Assembly (NCBI GenBank): GCA_977006965.1 | Contig: OZ345366.1 | Coordinates: 2,542,001 to 2,606,000, forward strand | Source of the DNA: Phymatolithon calcareum | Taxonomy: Eukaryota; Rhodophyta; Florideophyceae; Hapalidiales | Direction: 5' to 3' | DNA length: 64,000 nucleotides | In this document: positions 53,032 through 63,642 of the stretch, piece after piece | Layout: each line of letters begins with the position of its first letter | How positions within the stretch are numbered: position 1 is the first letter of the stretch | Position numbers and translations under genes: made by a program | The notes under the pieces: generated by a model | The model's database searches: none | Told to the model about the DNA's origin: nothing | What the model saw: the letters and a program-made list of their open reading frames with translations, nothing else

Positions 53032-53818
53032 CTTTCTTTCTTTACTGCGGGATTTCTCGAAGCTGATGGAACAATTCCGCATCCTTACGGCTCTAGTAGA
53101 CCTTAACAGATACGAGTGGTTCTTGATATCACAACAGCTGTCCAAGCTGAACAAGGTGCAGACCATGGTCCAGCTTAACATCCATATCGCTAGGCAGCCA
53201 ATCTTCATTTGCCGTCCTTCAAAGGGATCCCCGTGTTGGAAACCATGTAGGACGTTCACGGTAGCTAAACATCTCTCTACCTTCTTTCATTTCCTTCTGT
53301 GTTCTCTCCCAGCTTCGTTGAGCGTTGCGGCACACCACACAGGGCGGAATCCATCTACTGACATACTACCAGAAGGCGACAGTCCTCTCCCCTGGGGAGG
53401 CCGGAGCACAGCTTTTGTCATTTCAAAAAACCCTGCAATGAGCGGGGAAAAATTCCTGACTGGACTCTTGGCTCCTTCCTGTGACGCACAGGTGCACGGG
53501 TAGCCGGACCGGTTATCATAACCGGCCTGTATCAAATCCGCTTAAATTCGCAAGATTTCTTGGAAATACAGCGAAGGCGGGGTTGGGTCTGGCATTTCGA
53601 GCGTGGCAAGTTCTCGATTTGCCGAGTCCCAGGCGACCGCGTTCGCGATTACGCCAGCCATTTCCGACGGAATTACCGTCAGAAGAATCGCGTTGCGCAG
53701 CATTACTGCTGCGGCCACTTGCGCCGGCGCGGGTACCGGCGCCCGCGCCGGAATCTTGTCCTTTGTCGCTTGTGGTCCATTCGGTCAGGTCACGCCCTCT
53801 CTCCTTCTGCAGGCCCAT
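53032..53818 (-). mobile_element. Retroposon with 12-13 bp duplication inside a LINE
   Basis: Flanked by AGCGTAAATCTTT (53019-53031 and 53819-53831). The minus strand starts with a GC-rich part and ends in an AAAGAAAGAAAG tail. The 3' 465 bp match 4909-5379. The GC-rich 5' part encodes GAGAGTRAGASGRSSNAAQR in an ORF that is open from 53881 to 53516, so its first codons lie outside the insert. Either a longer copy of the 4909 family or a chimeric 5' end. No RT inside. Confidence 0.75.
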
Positions 53819-54074
53819 AGCGTAAATCTTTGGGCTAAGGACATGGCAGGACATAGCTTCCATCTCTCGGAACGGCGGCAAAATACTCTCCGAGAAGAAA
53901 AGTACATCTGGATAACACTAAGAGAACAGGGATTTTAAGACACTAAAATGAAAGAGAGGATCAAGAAATTCGAAAACGTTATTGGCCATCTTCACTAATA
54001 GTGTCCACCCCGCTAGGGCCATTAGTCTAGACAAATCTCTTGCTATTTTTAGCACCTGTTTAGTTGTTTATTTG

Positions 54075-54208
54075 AAAGCCCTCACTAACAATCATAAGAC
54101 TGTAAGGGAGCAGCTTTTCATAACTTGTTCAACCTAGTATATCGCTTGGCCCCAAGTACAGGGACTCATCGTTTTCCATATTGTCAATTATCGTGACACT
54201 CTACAGTA
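54075..54208 (-). repeat. LINE copy B, 3' part, left of the 6.36-kb element
   Basis: The reverse complement matches 24389-24510: TAATTGACAATATGG, GCGATATACTAG, AAAAGCTGCTC and CTTTCAAATAAA. The other half of the same LINE copy lies beyond the element at 60568-60845. Confidence 0.7.
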
Positions 54209-54378
54209 CAGTCAGGCCTCGATAAATGGATGGGCAATGTGGAATGGTCCAATATTCTCAAAATTGAGGTTATTCTGCAGTCGAATTTTGAATCATAAGT
54301 TTTGGACCACACGTGTGCCGAACAGTAGCTTTACACCACTGTGTCAACATTTACTGTACTGTACTGTATGCCATGGGC

Positions 54379-55034
54379 AGGGGAATGCGGGAAATAGTGA
54401 TTTTCCTCACTGACTCATGAAAATTGAAATATTTTGTAAAACTCGCCTTACTTTACAGCAACCCCGATCAACCGGCCAAACTGACACGCTGTCTTCCATA
54501 ACCCTTTTTGCAGTGCGTCCGCTGCCAGCTTGACAGATTGTTTGCACATTCTCCGGTACCTCACTGTCATGTCATTCGCCTACCGCGCGAGACTATCTTC
54601 ACGAGAACCTCTTTCGCCCGCGGAGAAGATCGACGCAGGAGCGGCGTTTTGTGAACATATCCGATGCAATTACCAAGGACTGGAATTCCGTGGAAAAGGT
54701 CCGAACGGGTGGAGACAACACCGATTGTCGCGTTCTTGCCGAACAGAATGGACACTGCTCTGACGGAATCATATGATGTCCAACAGTCTCGAAGGCACAA
54801 CAGCATGCATGTTTGCAGATCTGTGCACATCTATGAACGCTGCAGGGCATCCTACCGAGAACAATGCTGTCCAATCCCTTGTTTGTCGCCCACGACAGGT
54901 CAGTACGATTTCAACCAATTCTCACAGCTGTCAGGAGTTTGCGTTCACTAGAGACTGACGGGACATATCGCACATGGCAACCACATCGTTGTTTTTCTCA
55001 GGCCGAGTGTCATCGGATCCATGAATTACCAAAG
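54379..55034. repeat. Left inverted arm of the 6.36-kb element
   Basis: About 656 bp, inverted relative to 59721-60360. The left arm has an extra segment of about 14 bp near 54620 (GAGAAGATCGACGCAG). Both arms show ORFs of 60-95 codons on both strands, but these are by-products of the shared sequence with no known motif. Confidence 0.85.
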
Positions 55035-55982
55035 TTTCCAATAAATTCCATTCTATCTGCACAGTCTCCTCGCTGCGCGTGTTAGAAATAGATATGGCAT
55101 ATTCCATCTTCTGATACGATGGCTTGTGCCGGAGCACGCACTAAATGGAACATCCTGAGCTCAAAACCAAAGAGAAATAATTGCAGAAATGGGAAGTACC
55201 TTAAATTAATCCTATGAAATGCGCTGCTCGGTAACAATTGTATGAGCGCTTGATATCACGGTGAGACACTGCACGATAAGAGTTGTTTAAAATCGCCCGT
55301 AAAGGAAGATGCTAGACGTTGTAAGAAGTCGGGGATTGGAAAATGTCGTTACCCAATATACTGTTTTGCTTTTTGCACCACCTATTCTTCTGCAGAAATC
55401 CAAATTAAGGGATGTGTATCATGAACTAGCAGCTGTGCGCGAGAACCGGGCGCCGCATTCGGCAGCAGTAAATCAGTGACTGAGTGAAAGTTGGAACCAC
55501 TTCGCAACTCAAAGGAAAGAATCACCGAAGGCTTAAGGCCGCGCGGACTTTATATCAGTGCGTTGTGATGTATCATATGTGGGATTGTTTACTGGCTTCT
55601 CACTATGGAGAATCCTTCTGGAGACCTTGCGGCACCTAGCTGTTCTTCAGTAGTGTTTACGCCAGGATAATGGTTATTAGATCGTGCTTGCAACGGAATG
55701 CGTTGCGCAGGTGGTAGTATCATTGGAGTTTTGCTCCGGATAAAATGTTCAGAAGACACTCGCTGGATGTTTCTGTGGGACTAGATTTATTGTTCCGCCT
55801 CCTCGACCAGGCCGTTTTGTTTAGGGCAACAGAATAATTGTATTGTAATCGAACACTTCATATTTGAAAATCTTTCGATAGAGTTGTATGGCCATATGTA
55901 TGTTTTACTGACGAGTAGCCTCCAAAGATGGTAATATTGATGGAGCGAATGTGTTCGAACAAGGAAAAGGGTGTCCCGCTGC

Positions 55983-56884
55983 TTAGAATATATCGAAAAG
56001 CGGCTCACCATTCTCTATCATCAGCTGCGTTATGTTAGCCACGGCGTGAAAACATGCAGCATGGCGCTTCAAAGGGTGTCTGAATCTATGTCCGAGAACA
56101 TTGAACTGCTTGAGCCTTCTGTTTACGGTTTCATGCCTTGCTCGAGCTTTGCCGTGCGATGGATAATTCTGTATCTGTAAATCCTCAGGTATAACACAAC
56201 GTTCATCACTGTACCCATTGTCTGCTAGTACCTTCTCGCCGTCGGCAAGAGCTTGTTTCATTCCTAGGCGGAATATTTTTAGATCTGAAAACGTCCCGCA
56301 TGGATAAGGCCCATGGACCCACACGATATGTCCATCATGTAAAGAAATACCGACTTCATATCTAAGTCCCGGTCCTCTAAACTTGTGCGATACCACTGAG
56401 AACTGAACGGGCTTGGTTCATGTATCCTGAAGTCTGTCCCATCAACAGTAACATTGCACTCATTCAAACCACCAGAAAACGGACTTCTCCAGTCAATCTA
56501 CGCACCTCACCCGTCAGAGTTCTATCACAGAGCTCAACTGCAAGCGGTTGATGTACTTACCACTCGCATGTCACGCATAAGGTAAACGAACGACCAAGCC
56601 CACTTTCGGAAAGTCTTCTCATCAGCATTTGAGATAAGCCGATTGTTGTGCTCGCTAGCGTACGTTTTCAGAAACAGAAACGCCCAGAGAAGGTGAAGAG
56701 ACTGCGCACTACACGGAATGTCCTCCGCGATAGTATTCCATACCAGAGTGCAGATATATGGAGGGGCTCCGAACAGCGCCCGAAACCGGCGATTTTCAAC
56801 GATGGAGCTGAGTCCTTTTGCGCTTCTCAAAATGTCTCGAGCGCAATGCTCGAAAACGTCGGGATGAATTGGCGTGAACGTCAT
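55983..56884 (-). pseudogene. PIF/Harbinger-like DDE transposase with an intron and one frameshift
   Basis: Exon 1 (about 56884-56561) encodes MTFTPIHPDVFEHCARDI, FGAPPYICTLVW, LHLLWAFLFLKTYASEHNN and DEKTFRKWAWSFVYLMRDM. A 63-bp intron (56560-56498; GTAAGT...GTAG) follows. Exon 2 reads IDWRSPFSGGLNECNVTVDG, TDFRIHEPSPFSSQWY, then a one-base shift near 56388, then SHKFRGPGLRYEVGISLHDG, VWVHGPYPCG, VLADNGYSD and RARHETVNRRLKQF. The DDE_Tnp_4 triad is visible as D (VDGTD), D (ADNG) and E (HETVN). It would cut and paste the element. The splice acceptor TATTCATGCCAG upstream of exon 1 hints at another 5' exon. The frameshift disables it unless it is a sequencing error. Confidence 0.85.
56498..56560 (-). 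other. Spliceosomal intron in the transposase
   Basis: A 63-bp intron with donor GTAAGT and acceptor GCGTAG on the minus strand. Reading through it would hit an in-frame stop next to the acceptor. Splicing joins RDMRV to IDWRSPF, a continuity expected for the family. Confidence 0.7.
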
Positions 56885-58026
56885 CACGAAATGGCACCAC
56901 TGGCATGAATAAGATGAAAATATCGGAAAAGTGAAGCGTATTTATCACAAAAAATCATACTGTGTTAACAATCATTGTTGGAAGCTCCGCCATCGCTCAC
57001 AAGTGTTAGTTGATATTGCCTATCAGAACGGCATAATGTATTGATTCCGGTATTGACCTATTGTATCGTATTTGTCGAATACTTTTGCTTGACGGGACCG
57101 GTCTTGTACCGAAATTTATGACAGTACAAACGTAATTATCAACCTAAGTTTTTTAATTGCAAAAGTATACTCCTCGATTCTAAACAGGTTTTCCACCTTT
57201 TTCCATACTTATAAAGGCGATTTGCGTGCCCTAGTTCTTAGAAAATAGCATATTAAATACGGCATGGAGAAAGAGAATACATTAATCTCCCCAGAAATAC
57301 AAGTTTTTTTAGAAGATTCTGCCTGTACTACATTCGAGAAGTAGTAAAATATTTTTGAAACAACTGAATAAAGTAAAATATCGAATTTTCAATGTTAAAT
57401 CGCACTAACTAGCTCAACTACTGCGTGATTTCCTCTACATGACTGTAAAGGTGGTGACATTCTCTTCTGAGGGCCGTCCTTCATCTATGTTCATATGATA
57501 TGTAGAAGGAAATATCAGGTCCTAAAGATCTTCGAAGAACACAAACCGGTTCGAGAACAGAATAAGTGAAGCGATACAAGAAAGAACGAGTCTGGCCAAA
57601 ATATTTTGGAACTGGTTGGCCGTTTCTACCAGAAGATTGTGATTATAGTATCTGTTCATATCGTATTGCCTGATCTGATGTATCAGACACGGTTTGTGTC
57701 GTTATATCCGGTTTATCGATGTTTTAGATATCAAACATAGTGCCATCATTCAATTCACGCAGCACTTCTATTAAATTTGTAATATCTATGACGCTGCATC
57801 ATCCCAGCGAGGACCATCCCTTGACCAATTAGATGAACCTATTTGTCCCACCCAGTATCACAGGGAGCCAATCAGTGCGAGCGGATCTGTTTCTCCTCGT
57901 GTGGAATGCAAACGCTATCGTAAACTGCTGCGCTCTAAATCATTCGTACCGGAAAGCATCCGGCCCCAAGCCAAGACATTCAAGCTCGGAATCAAGGGGC
58001 AAATCGAGAAAAGAAAGTAAGATCAC

Positions 58027-58971
58027 ATGGCGGACCGGGATGAACCGTCCGACGGCAATACACGGGCGCTAAAGGCCATGGATGAGCTGTTGATGAAAGG
58101 GACGATCCAAGAGGGCACAAAACCGAAGGCAGGATTCAACCTAAGTCCTTCATTTCGGGCGCATTTCAAGGACTTGAATCACTTTCGACCGGCTTTTAAT
58201 AAGCGAAAGAAGTCCGTTTTCAAGACTATTAGTACGTTATTGCGCAACACGGTGGACCCTAAGGAGCGCCCGAAATCACAGCTAACTTTTTTTTGAATTT
58301 TGCTTTACTGCATTTGTGTAGATGCTACTCACGAGCAGCTTGGTACTAAAAGTACTGTCGTCGACGCTATTCTGGGTCCCCCTTCTAAGCGGATCCGAGC
58401 TGAGGAAGATGTAGATGACGAGGCGGGCGTGTTCGGCGACGGAGATTGTTCGGAGATCGTTTCTGGTGAGCGTACTTTCAAGCCACTTTTCACGCTATGG
58501 CAGTGGGAAGACCCTGATGAATTGGAAAGCGTCGTTTCAGTTGCCCTTGTTCTACCTTCTGGTGCGCAAAAGTATCTTTTGGAGGTAGTTGATGAGGGAG
58601 AGTGCCTTTCCTTTGAAGTGGAATGGCCACCGGCTTTGGCTGATATGGAAATTCTGCATTCCAAATGGATGAAGGCCGCAGAGAGTTCAACACCTAGTAA
58701 TCGTGTTGAGCTCCTGAAAAACTACCACCCGCGCATTGTAATGGGTAAGAAGTCGTTGAAAAAGAAGAGAGATCGTGCTAATGAGAAAATTCGCTCCGTG
58801 GCCCGCATCCCTCTGCCGATGCCCGTAAATCCTCTTATACCCGACAATGATAGGCACGAAATGACTTTCGATGACTCTCCGGGAGCAAAAGTTATTTACG
58901 TCGACTTGAAACCTGCCATGAAAACTTCATACAATAAGGAACACAAGGAAGGAAATTTCAAGAATTGCTGA
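58027..58971 (+). CDS. Accessory protein of the 6.36-kb transposon, unknown function
   Basis: Two exons: 58027-58231 and 58322-58971, with a 90-bp intron carrying GTACGT, a GCTAAC branch-like site, a T-rich tract and GTAG. Spliced length is 284 codons. Exon 1 encodes MADRDEPSDGNTRALKAMDE and basic KKSVFKTI; exon 2 has SKRIRAEEDVDDEAGVFGDG, FTLWQWEDPDELESVVS, VEWPPALADMEILHSKW and a basic KKSLKKKRDR patch. No nuclease, Myb or zinc finger motif is seen. It lies divergent to the transposase within the same arms. PIF/Harbinger elements usually carry a second ORF that helps transposition (Myb-like, or YqaJ nuclease in ISL2EU), so a helper role is inferred. The first ATG in ATCACATGG was chosen. 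The plus ORF at 57833-58072 may be leader sequence. Confidence 0.65.
58232..58321 (+). other. Intron of the accessory gene
   Basis: 90 bp, GTACGT donor, AGCTAAC branch-like motif, pyrimidine-rich tract, TGTGTAG acceptor. Codon phase is preserved across it (exons of 205 and 650 nt, total 855). Without splicing, the first frame ends at a TGA inside the intron. Confidence 0.7.
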
Positions 58972-59720
58972 TTGTTTTACATAGAGTTAGCTGATGAAGT
59001 GCATTGCAGCTTTATCAAACCTTGTTCGAGTTCTCTCCTTTTCCAGTTTTCTATTCTAAAATATCACCATTCTGAACAATTTACTTCTTTGCCAAGCATC
59101 ACACTCGCTCAGGCAATGCCGTCCGACAACTACTCTTCTACTTCTGATAAATCGATATGTGCCCTTCATTTAATGAGGATAAATTAACCCTCAGTCAAAA
59201 TCTAAACTCAAGTGTCCATCATCGTTTTCGGAGGTTCGGCTTTCCCATATTTCTCCATATTGATAGCTCTATTAGAAGGGTCCGTATACTTTACATGCGT
59301 ATATAGTGACGAATTCGCTGGCACTGTCATAATATCGTGTTTAAAGTGTATCTGCGTATTATTTTCATTGCAATTCCGGGCTTGAATAAAGAGAGACTCA
59401 TCAGCTCTTTCAATTCTATACCGACTAAGAAAGTGAAAGCGAGTATTTAGTCTAAGGGTTCTATCTTTGTCCGTTTATCTGCTCCGAAGCGAGATTCACG
59501 TTAAGCCCTGTAAATGATAAAAAGAGGAGACCACACATTGATTTACAGTTTAAGCCTTTACAAATAATACCGCACGACCACTGTCCGTATTTGGAATTAG
59601 TTCACTCTCTTTCGCAGCACACGGAGGTCAACACAGATGTTACGTTAAAAGCGCCGACTCACCAGAATTTGAATATGAAAAGTCCAGATCGAGTGCCCCT
59701 AACAGTATTGTGTTTGGTAG

Positions 59721-60360
59721 CTTTGGTAAGTCATGGATCCGATGACACTCGGCCTGAGAAAAACAACGATGTGGTTGCCATGTGCGATATGTCCCGTCAG
59801 TCTCTAGTGAACGCAAACTCCTGACAGCTGTGAGAATTGGTTGAAATCGTACTGACCTGTCGTGGGCGACAAACAAGGGATTTGACAGCATTGTTCTCGG
59901 TAGGATGCCCTGCAGCGTTCATAGATGTGCACAGATCTGCAAACATGCATGCTGTTGTGCCTTCGAGATAGTTGGACATCATATGATTCCGTCAGAGCAG
60001 TGTCCATTCTGTTCGGCAAGAACGCGACAATCGGTGCTGTCTCCACCCGCTCGGACCTTTTCCACGGAATTCCAGTCCTTGGTAATTGCATCGGATATGC
60101 TCACAAAACGCCGCTCCCGCGGGCGAAAGAGGTGCTCGTGAAGATAGTCTCGCGCGGTAGGCGAATGACATGACAGTGAGGTACCGGAGAATGAGCAAAC
60201 AATCTGTCAAGCTGGCAGCGGACGCACTGCAAAAAGGGTTATGGAAGACAGCGTGTCAGTTTGGCCGGTTGATCGGGGTTGCTGTAAAGTAAGGCGAGTT
60301 TTACAAAATATTTCAATTTTCATGAGTCAGTGAGGAAAATCACTATTTCCCGCATCCCCC
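59721..60360. repeat. Right inverted arm of the 6.36-kb element
   Basis: About 640 bp, the inverted counterpart of 54379-55034. Outside it 60361-60567 is AT-rich and carries three CCTCG/CGAGG words that echo the terminal CCTCGATAAA. Confidence 0.85.
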
Positions 60361-60567
60361 AGGAGAAACATGAAAAGTACTTACAGTATTCTACGAGTGA
60401 GGATATGCTCCGTGTACGCTAAACAAAATTATAACAAAATTTAAGGTATGCCCCGTGACCTCGAACATGAAAAAATCCCCCTATCAAATATTCTGAAATC
60501 ATTTAATTTTCGTTAAATTAACCGAGGTTTTTCTAAAAAAGAGGTTCCATTTATCGAGGTCTGACTG

Positions 60568-60845
60568 TAGTATGGAATCTAACGCCTTTTCCGTTCTAAA
60601 CATTTCTCCGGAGTCCAGTTCATTCTTTGTTCGGTTCTTTCGTACGTTCTCCAGGTGGCGCTCTACTACCGTTCCGAATGTATTCGATATTTGCGTCTGG
60701 CTCACTTGAGGGACTCTGCCGCTTGCGTATTTTCTGGCCAGCTGTCGATGTCGCACCTTGGCAAATCTGAGGATGGTCGGGATATCGCCCGGTTTGTCGT
60801 GCGGTATTTTTCTCTATCTTCTTGCTTCGAGCCTTGCACCCAGGG
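60568..60845 (-). pseudogene. LINE copy B, coding end, right of the 6.36-kb element
   Basis: The minus strand encodes VRHRQLARKYASGRVPQVS and NTFGTVVERHLENV-like sequence, matching the end of LINE copy A at 23090-23280. It continues to TTAGATTCCATAC at the TA junction, where the 6.36-kb element is inserted. Homology to copy A stops upstream at about 60845. Confidence 0.65.
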
Positions 60846-61104
60846 ATCGGAACAATGCCATTGCAAGCGATTGGAGAAAAAGATACAATACCCAATGCGG
60901 AGGGCGTCTCACACGGCGATGCAATGCGAATTGCAATACTGGTAGTCGTAGAAATCCTAATTGCAATGATTTCGGGCGATGAATATCGTTTAATGGTCAT
61001 GTAAAGCATAAAACACTACAACAGAAACAGCCACACATTCACGGCACTATGAAGCCCAACTACAAGACACAAAGCACTCCCATTAGATCATAATGTATTA
61101 TGCT

Positions 61105-61380
61105 GCGAGGTTGCTAAGGAGAAGCCAGCATGGTGTAACCTGAGGGTTTCCCTTGCATCTGATGTAATCGCATAAGTACCACACTAGGGTATAAGCGCAC
61201 ATAGAACATGAAGCGTTATTCTTCCAGGTTGCAAATGAGCAGCCAGCAAGGTACAATATGATAAGGGTTTGCTTTACATATGCTGTTATCACGTGGAATC
61301 GACAGTGACGTTGTAAGAAAATAGCCAGCACCGCGTAATCAATGAAAGTATGCCTTACATGTACTGTTGCCGGGATGTCG
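61105..61380 (+). repeat. Degenerate tandem repeat, three units
   Basis: Three related units start near 61109, 61226 and 61304. Each has a GGTTGCNAANNAGNAGCCAGCA-like start and a TGCNTTACATNTGNTGT-like end. Units are 70-116 bp apart and diverged. No coding content. Confidence 0.45.
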
Positions 61381-61579
61381 GCGATTCGTGATCAGCTGGC
61401 GCACGACTGGTACGTAGTTAGGGTACCTAAATTAGTGTAGCCACTTCAGGAATCGGTATTGAAATCACCAAAGATGGCGCAATGCAACTTGCAATGCTGC
61501 AGAATGACCCAATCTTCGATTTCTATTGAGAATTGCAATTCATTGCAATGTCAATCCATTTTAACCGACCCCTGCTTGC

Positions 61580-62420
61580 ACCTTGGACCGCTAAGGTCAC
61601 CTCGGAAGTCAGAAAGGTTAAATATATGTTCTTCGGGGATATCCTCATGAAACCAGGAAAAAGAAGCTTGGACAGGTGCAGGCCATGTGTCGCATCCTCC
61701 AACCTAAGGGAAGAAGAACCGTCCCAAGACGCATTATGCAGAAACTGATGAAGAAGACGCGATGGGCTTCTAGCAGGTCCAATAACAGAGCTCGCAAACA
61801 AGAAACGCGTAGAAGCTGAGAGAGGTATTTTCCACGCGAAAGTGAATGGTTTCATGCGCGAATTTGCAAATGAAACGACAGCGACAGCAAACATCAAGAT
61901 ATACCAATGCACCAGTATACTGTAAGCCGCAAAGGATGCGGAAAAGTCGAAAAAACGGACTATACCCCACGCGAAAGTTTCACTACCTCCGCACGTTCTT
62001 TTCAATTCAAGAAGACATGGAAAACTTGCCATCAAGTGGTCATTTGGAATGTTCCCATCAATGAGTACTTCCACAATCATCTGGGAAACTCAAAGAAGAG
62101 TCTCTCCAAAGAGAAAAGCGCCTGGTCTAAGCGAGCACTGGACGAGCTCTTGACCATGTTTCACGCTGTCGCCAAGAAAGAACTGGCTGTAAACCTGAAA
62201 TCACCGCTTACCACAGTACAATCGAGAAATTTCCCCCTCAAGGTCCGGAAGGATACCAGAGGGGGTGTTGTAGTGCACTGAATCGTGTTACGCCAGAAAT
62301 AGGAGAGACTAGTCATTAGACAGAATCCAGTCAAAGCCTCTTGGCGCTAGGAAAGTTGCCCCAAGCCTCAGGAGATGCGTTGGTTTCTTTTAAATAAAAA
62401 CATTTCTTTCATCTTCATCT
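61580..62420 (+). pseudogene. LINE 3' region with tail
   Basis: Broken plus-strand frames (AMCRILQPKGRRTVPRRIMQ at about 61680; SKEKSAWSKRALDELLTMFH at about 62100) lead into a full tail at 62235-62420. The tail shows GATACCAGAGG, GAATCGTGTTACGCC, AGTTGCCCCAAGCCTCAGG and TTTAAATAAAAACATTTC. It is the same LINE family as at 40.8 kb. Where the copy begins is unclear. Confidence 0.5.
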
Positions 62421-63214
62421 TGCACTTAGATTATGGCGTGGAATTCGGGGGGCGACTTTGTATTTTCGTATTTTAGATGCTTTCAACGCCAGTACACGCC
62501 AGCGCCAGAAAAGCTTCACAGTTGCTGCAACCCTTCCGGGGAAGACTGCAACGTATCACCGCAATCATCACACCACCATCTCCTCTTTAACCTCCATTTG
62601 GAGCATCGTTAATTTTGCCCATCGCTTGCTTCACTTCCTCTTCTGCTCTGCCATCCATCTTTGGTTGCGTTAGGTTGAGTTGAAGTGTTTCCAAGAGCAT
62701 CGTTGCTAGTTCGTCGTAGTTGTCGACATACGCTGAGGGGGTCCAGGGGGGGGAAGCGGCCGAAAACCCACCTAACTGCCCAAAGTCTGTGTTTTCTCGA
62801 CTTGACAAGTGGCGTTCACAGTAGCCCTTGTCCAGAGAATGACGCTTTTTTTCGTCATTAATTGTGCTGTTTGATAAGGTGCCATGGGTCCCTACCACGT
62901 TTCCTGTTCTCTAGAATGTTCGGAACCTGGTGCAAGAATATACAGGCCCGCTTTCGAGGAATATGCCGCCTGGAATCCATTCAACTACGCCAAGCGCATT
63001 TGAGTTCCAAGTTCATAACAGCACAGAAATTTCGAGGAAAACAGGCACTTGAGCTTCCCAAGGGCACAACACGACTGGCAATATTGAACGCGACAAACGA
63101 TATACTTCACAAAGCTCTTCTCTGTATCTCTACAGAGGAATTTGCACGCACCCTAGACGCTACGACCAGCGTAAACGCAAGAACGCTGAAGAACGCAAAA
63201 GAATAATGGGAAGC

Positions 63215-63605
63215 ATGTCTCCCTTCGAAAGCCGCAGGTCGGGAGGGCCGGCGCCCTCCTCAGCCCATCAAGAAAGAACTACCACCATTCCTCACCCTCA
63301 AAAAAGCGAAGCACAGGCTTCTTTGCACGCATTGGTTATTTCACCGCTTCCCATATCCCTGGCAAGAACAAGCAAGAAACGAAGATTCCAAACTCGATGA
63401 AGCTCTCACAGTTATCTCAAAGTTAATGCCCAAGCAACGACTTTCCGATATTCAAAAAGACATGCTGGAAATGGCAGATGATACGGTCCGAAGAAAATGT
63501 CCGAAATCAAAATGAAAGCGTAAGGGAAGGATTGTAGCGCAACGAAAAGTCTCTCAGGTGCAATGATAATTGACTAAGGGAGCTTCAATAAAACAGAAAT
63601 CCATC
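63215..63605 (+). pseudogene. LINE 3' end fragment
   Basis: A plus frame ending at a TGA at about 63513 reads KLDEALTVISKLMPKQRLSD and DTVRRKCPKSK, preceded by a Pro/Lys-rich stretch. The tail GCGCAACGAAAAGTCTCTCA then AGGGAGCTTCAATAAAACAG (about 63535-63605) matches the tails at 2388, 3458 and 39229. The protein part is not recognised outside this association. Confidence 0.4.
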
Positions 63606-63642
63606 CATCCTACCGCGTTTCGTCCCAATTCAATTTTTTCTA

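Larger units (their letters stand above)
51900..53940 (+). pseudogene. LINE reverse transcriptase, twice interrupted
   Basis: RT segments in order: MVSGPTGKAPGLDKVENEFL (about 51959), RYRPISLLSQMR (about 52158), SLKSTYDSV (about 52350), IDRGVP (about 52470), then the hAT MITE 52491-52817. RGSPFTLHG resumes after it, and the catalytic KMFTDDVKFSAKSVEDLHSI lies at about 52900. Sequence then runs to about 53018, where a second insertion (53032-53818) splits it. It resumes at 53832 with LWAKDMAGHSF. A stop and shifts lie outside the inserts too, so the LINE was already decaying. Confidence 0.75.
54209..60567. mobile_element. 6.36-kb DNA transposon with long inverted arms and TA duplication
   Basis: Outer ends CAGTCAGRCCTCGATAAATG are inverted and bordered by TA (54207-54208 and 60568-60569). 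Long inverted arms (54379-55034 and 59721-60360) are about 97-98% identical by eye. They are separated from the tips by 150-190 bp of diverged sequence. Inside are a PIF/Harbinger-like transposase (minus, 55983-56884) and a divergent accessory gene (plus, 58027-58971). The joined flanks reproduce an uninterrupted relative at about 24380-24400. Termini of the form CAGT...CCTCGATAAA with TA are typical of pogo/Tigger elements, whereas the transposase is not of that type. A nested or composite origin remains possible. Confidence 0.85.

Noticed and set aside
54530-54958. ORFs in both arms of the 6.36-kb element (for example 54530-54763 and 59992-60210)
   Set aside because: They occur on both strands of the same repeated arm, so conservation between arms reflects recent sequence identity, not selection on a protein.
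54209-60567. 3-bp AGT duplication as an alternative boundary for the 6.36-kb element
   Set aside because: Shifting by one base gives AGT on both sides, but the tips then start ACAGTCAG. The TA reading fits the tip consensus better. Both readings differ only by the assignment of one or two bases.
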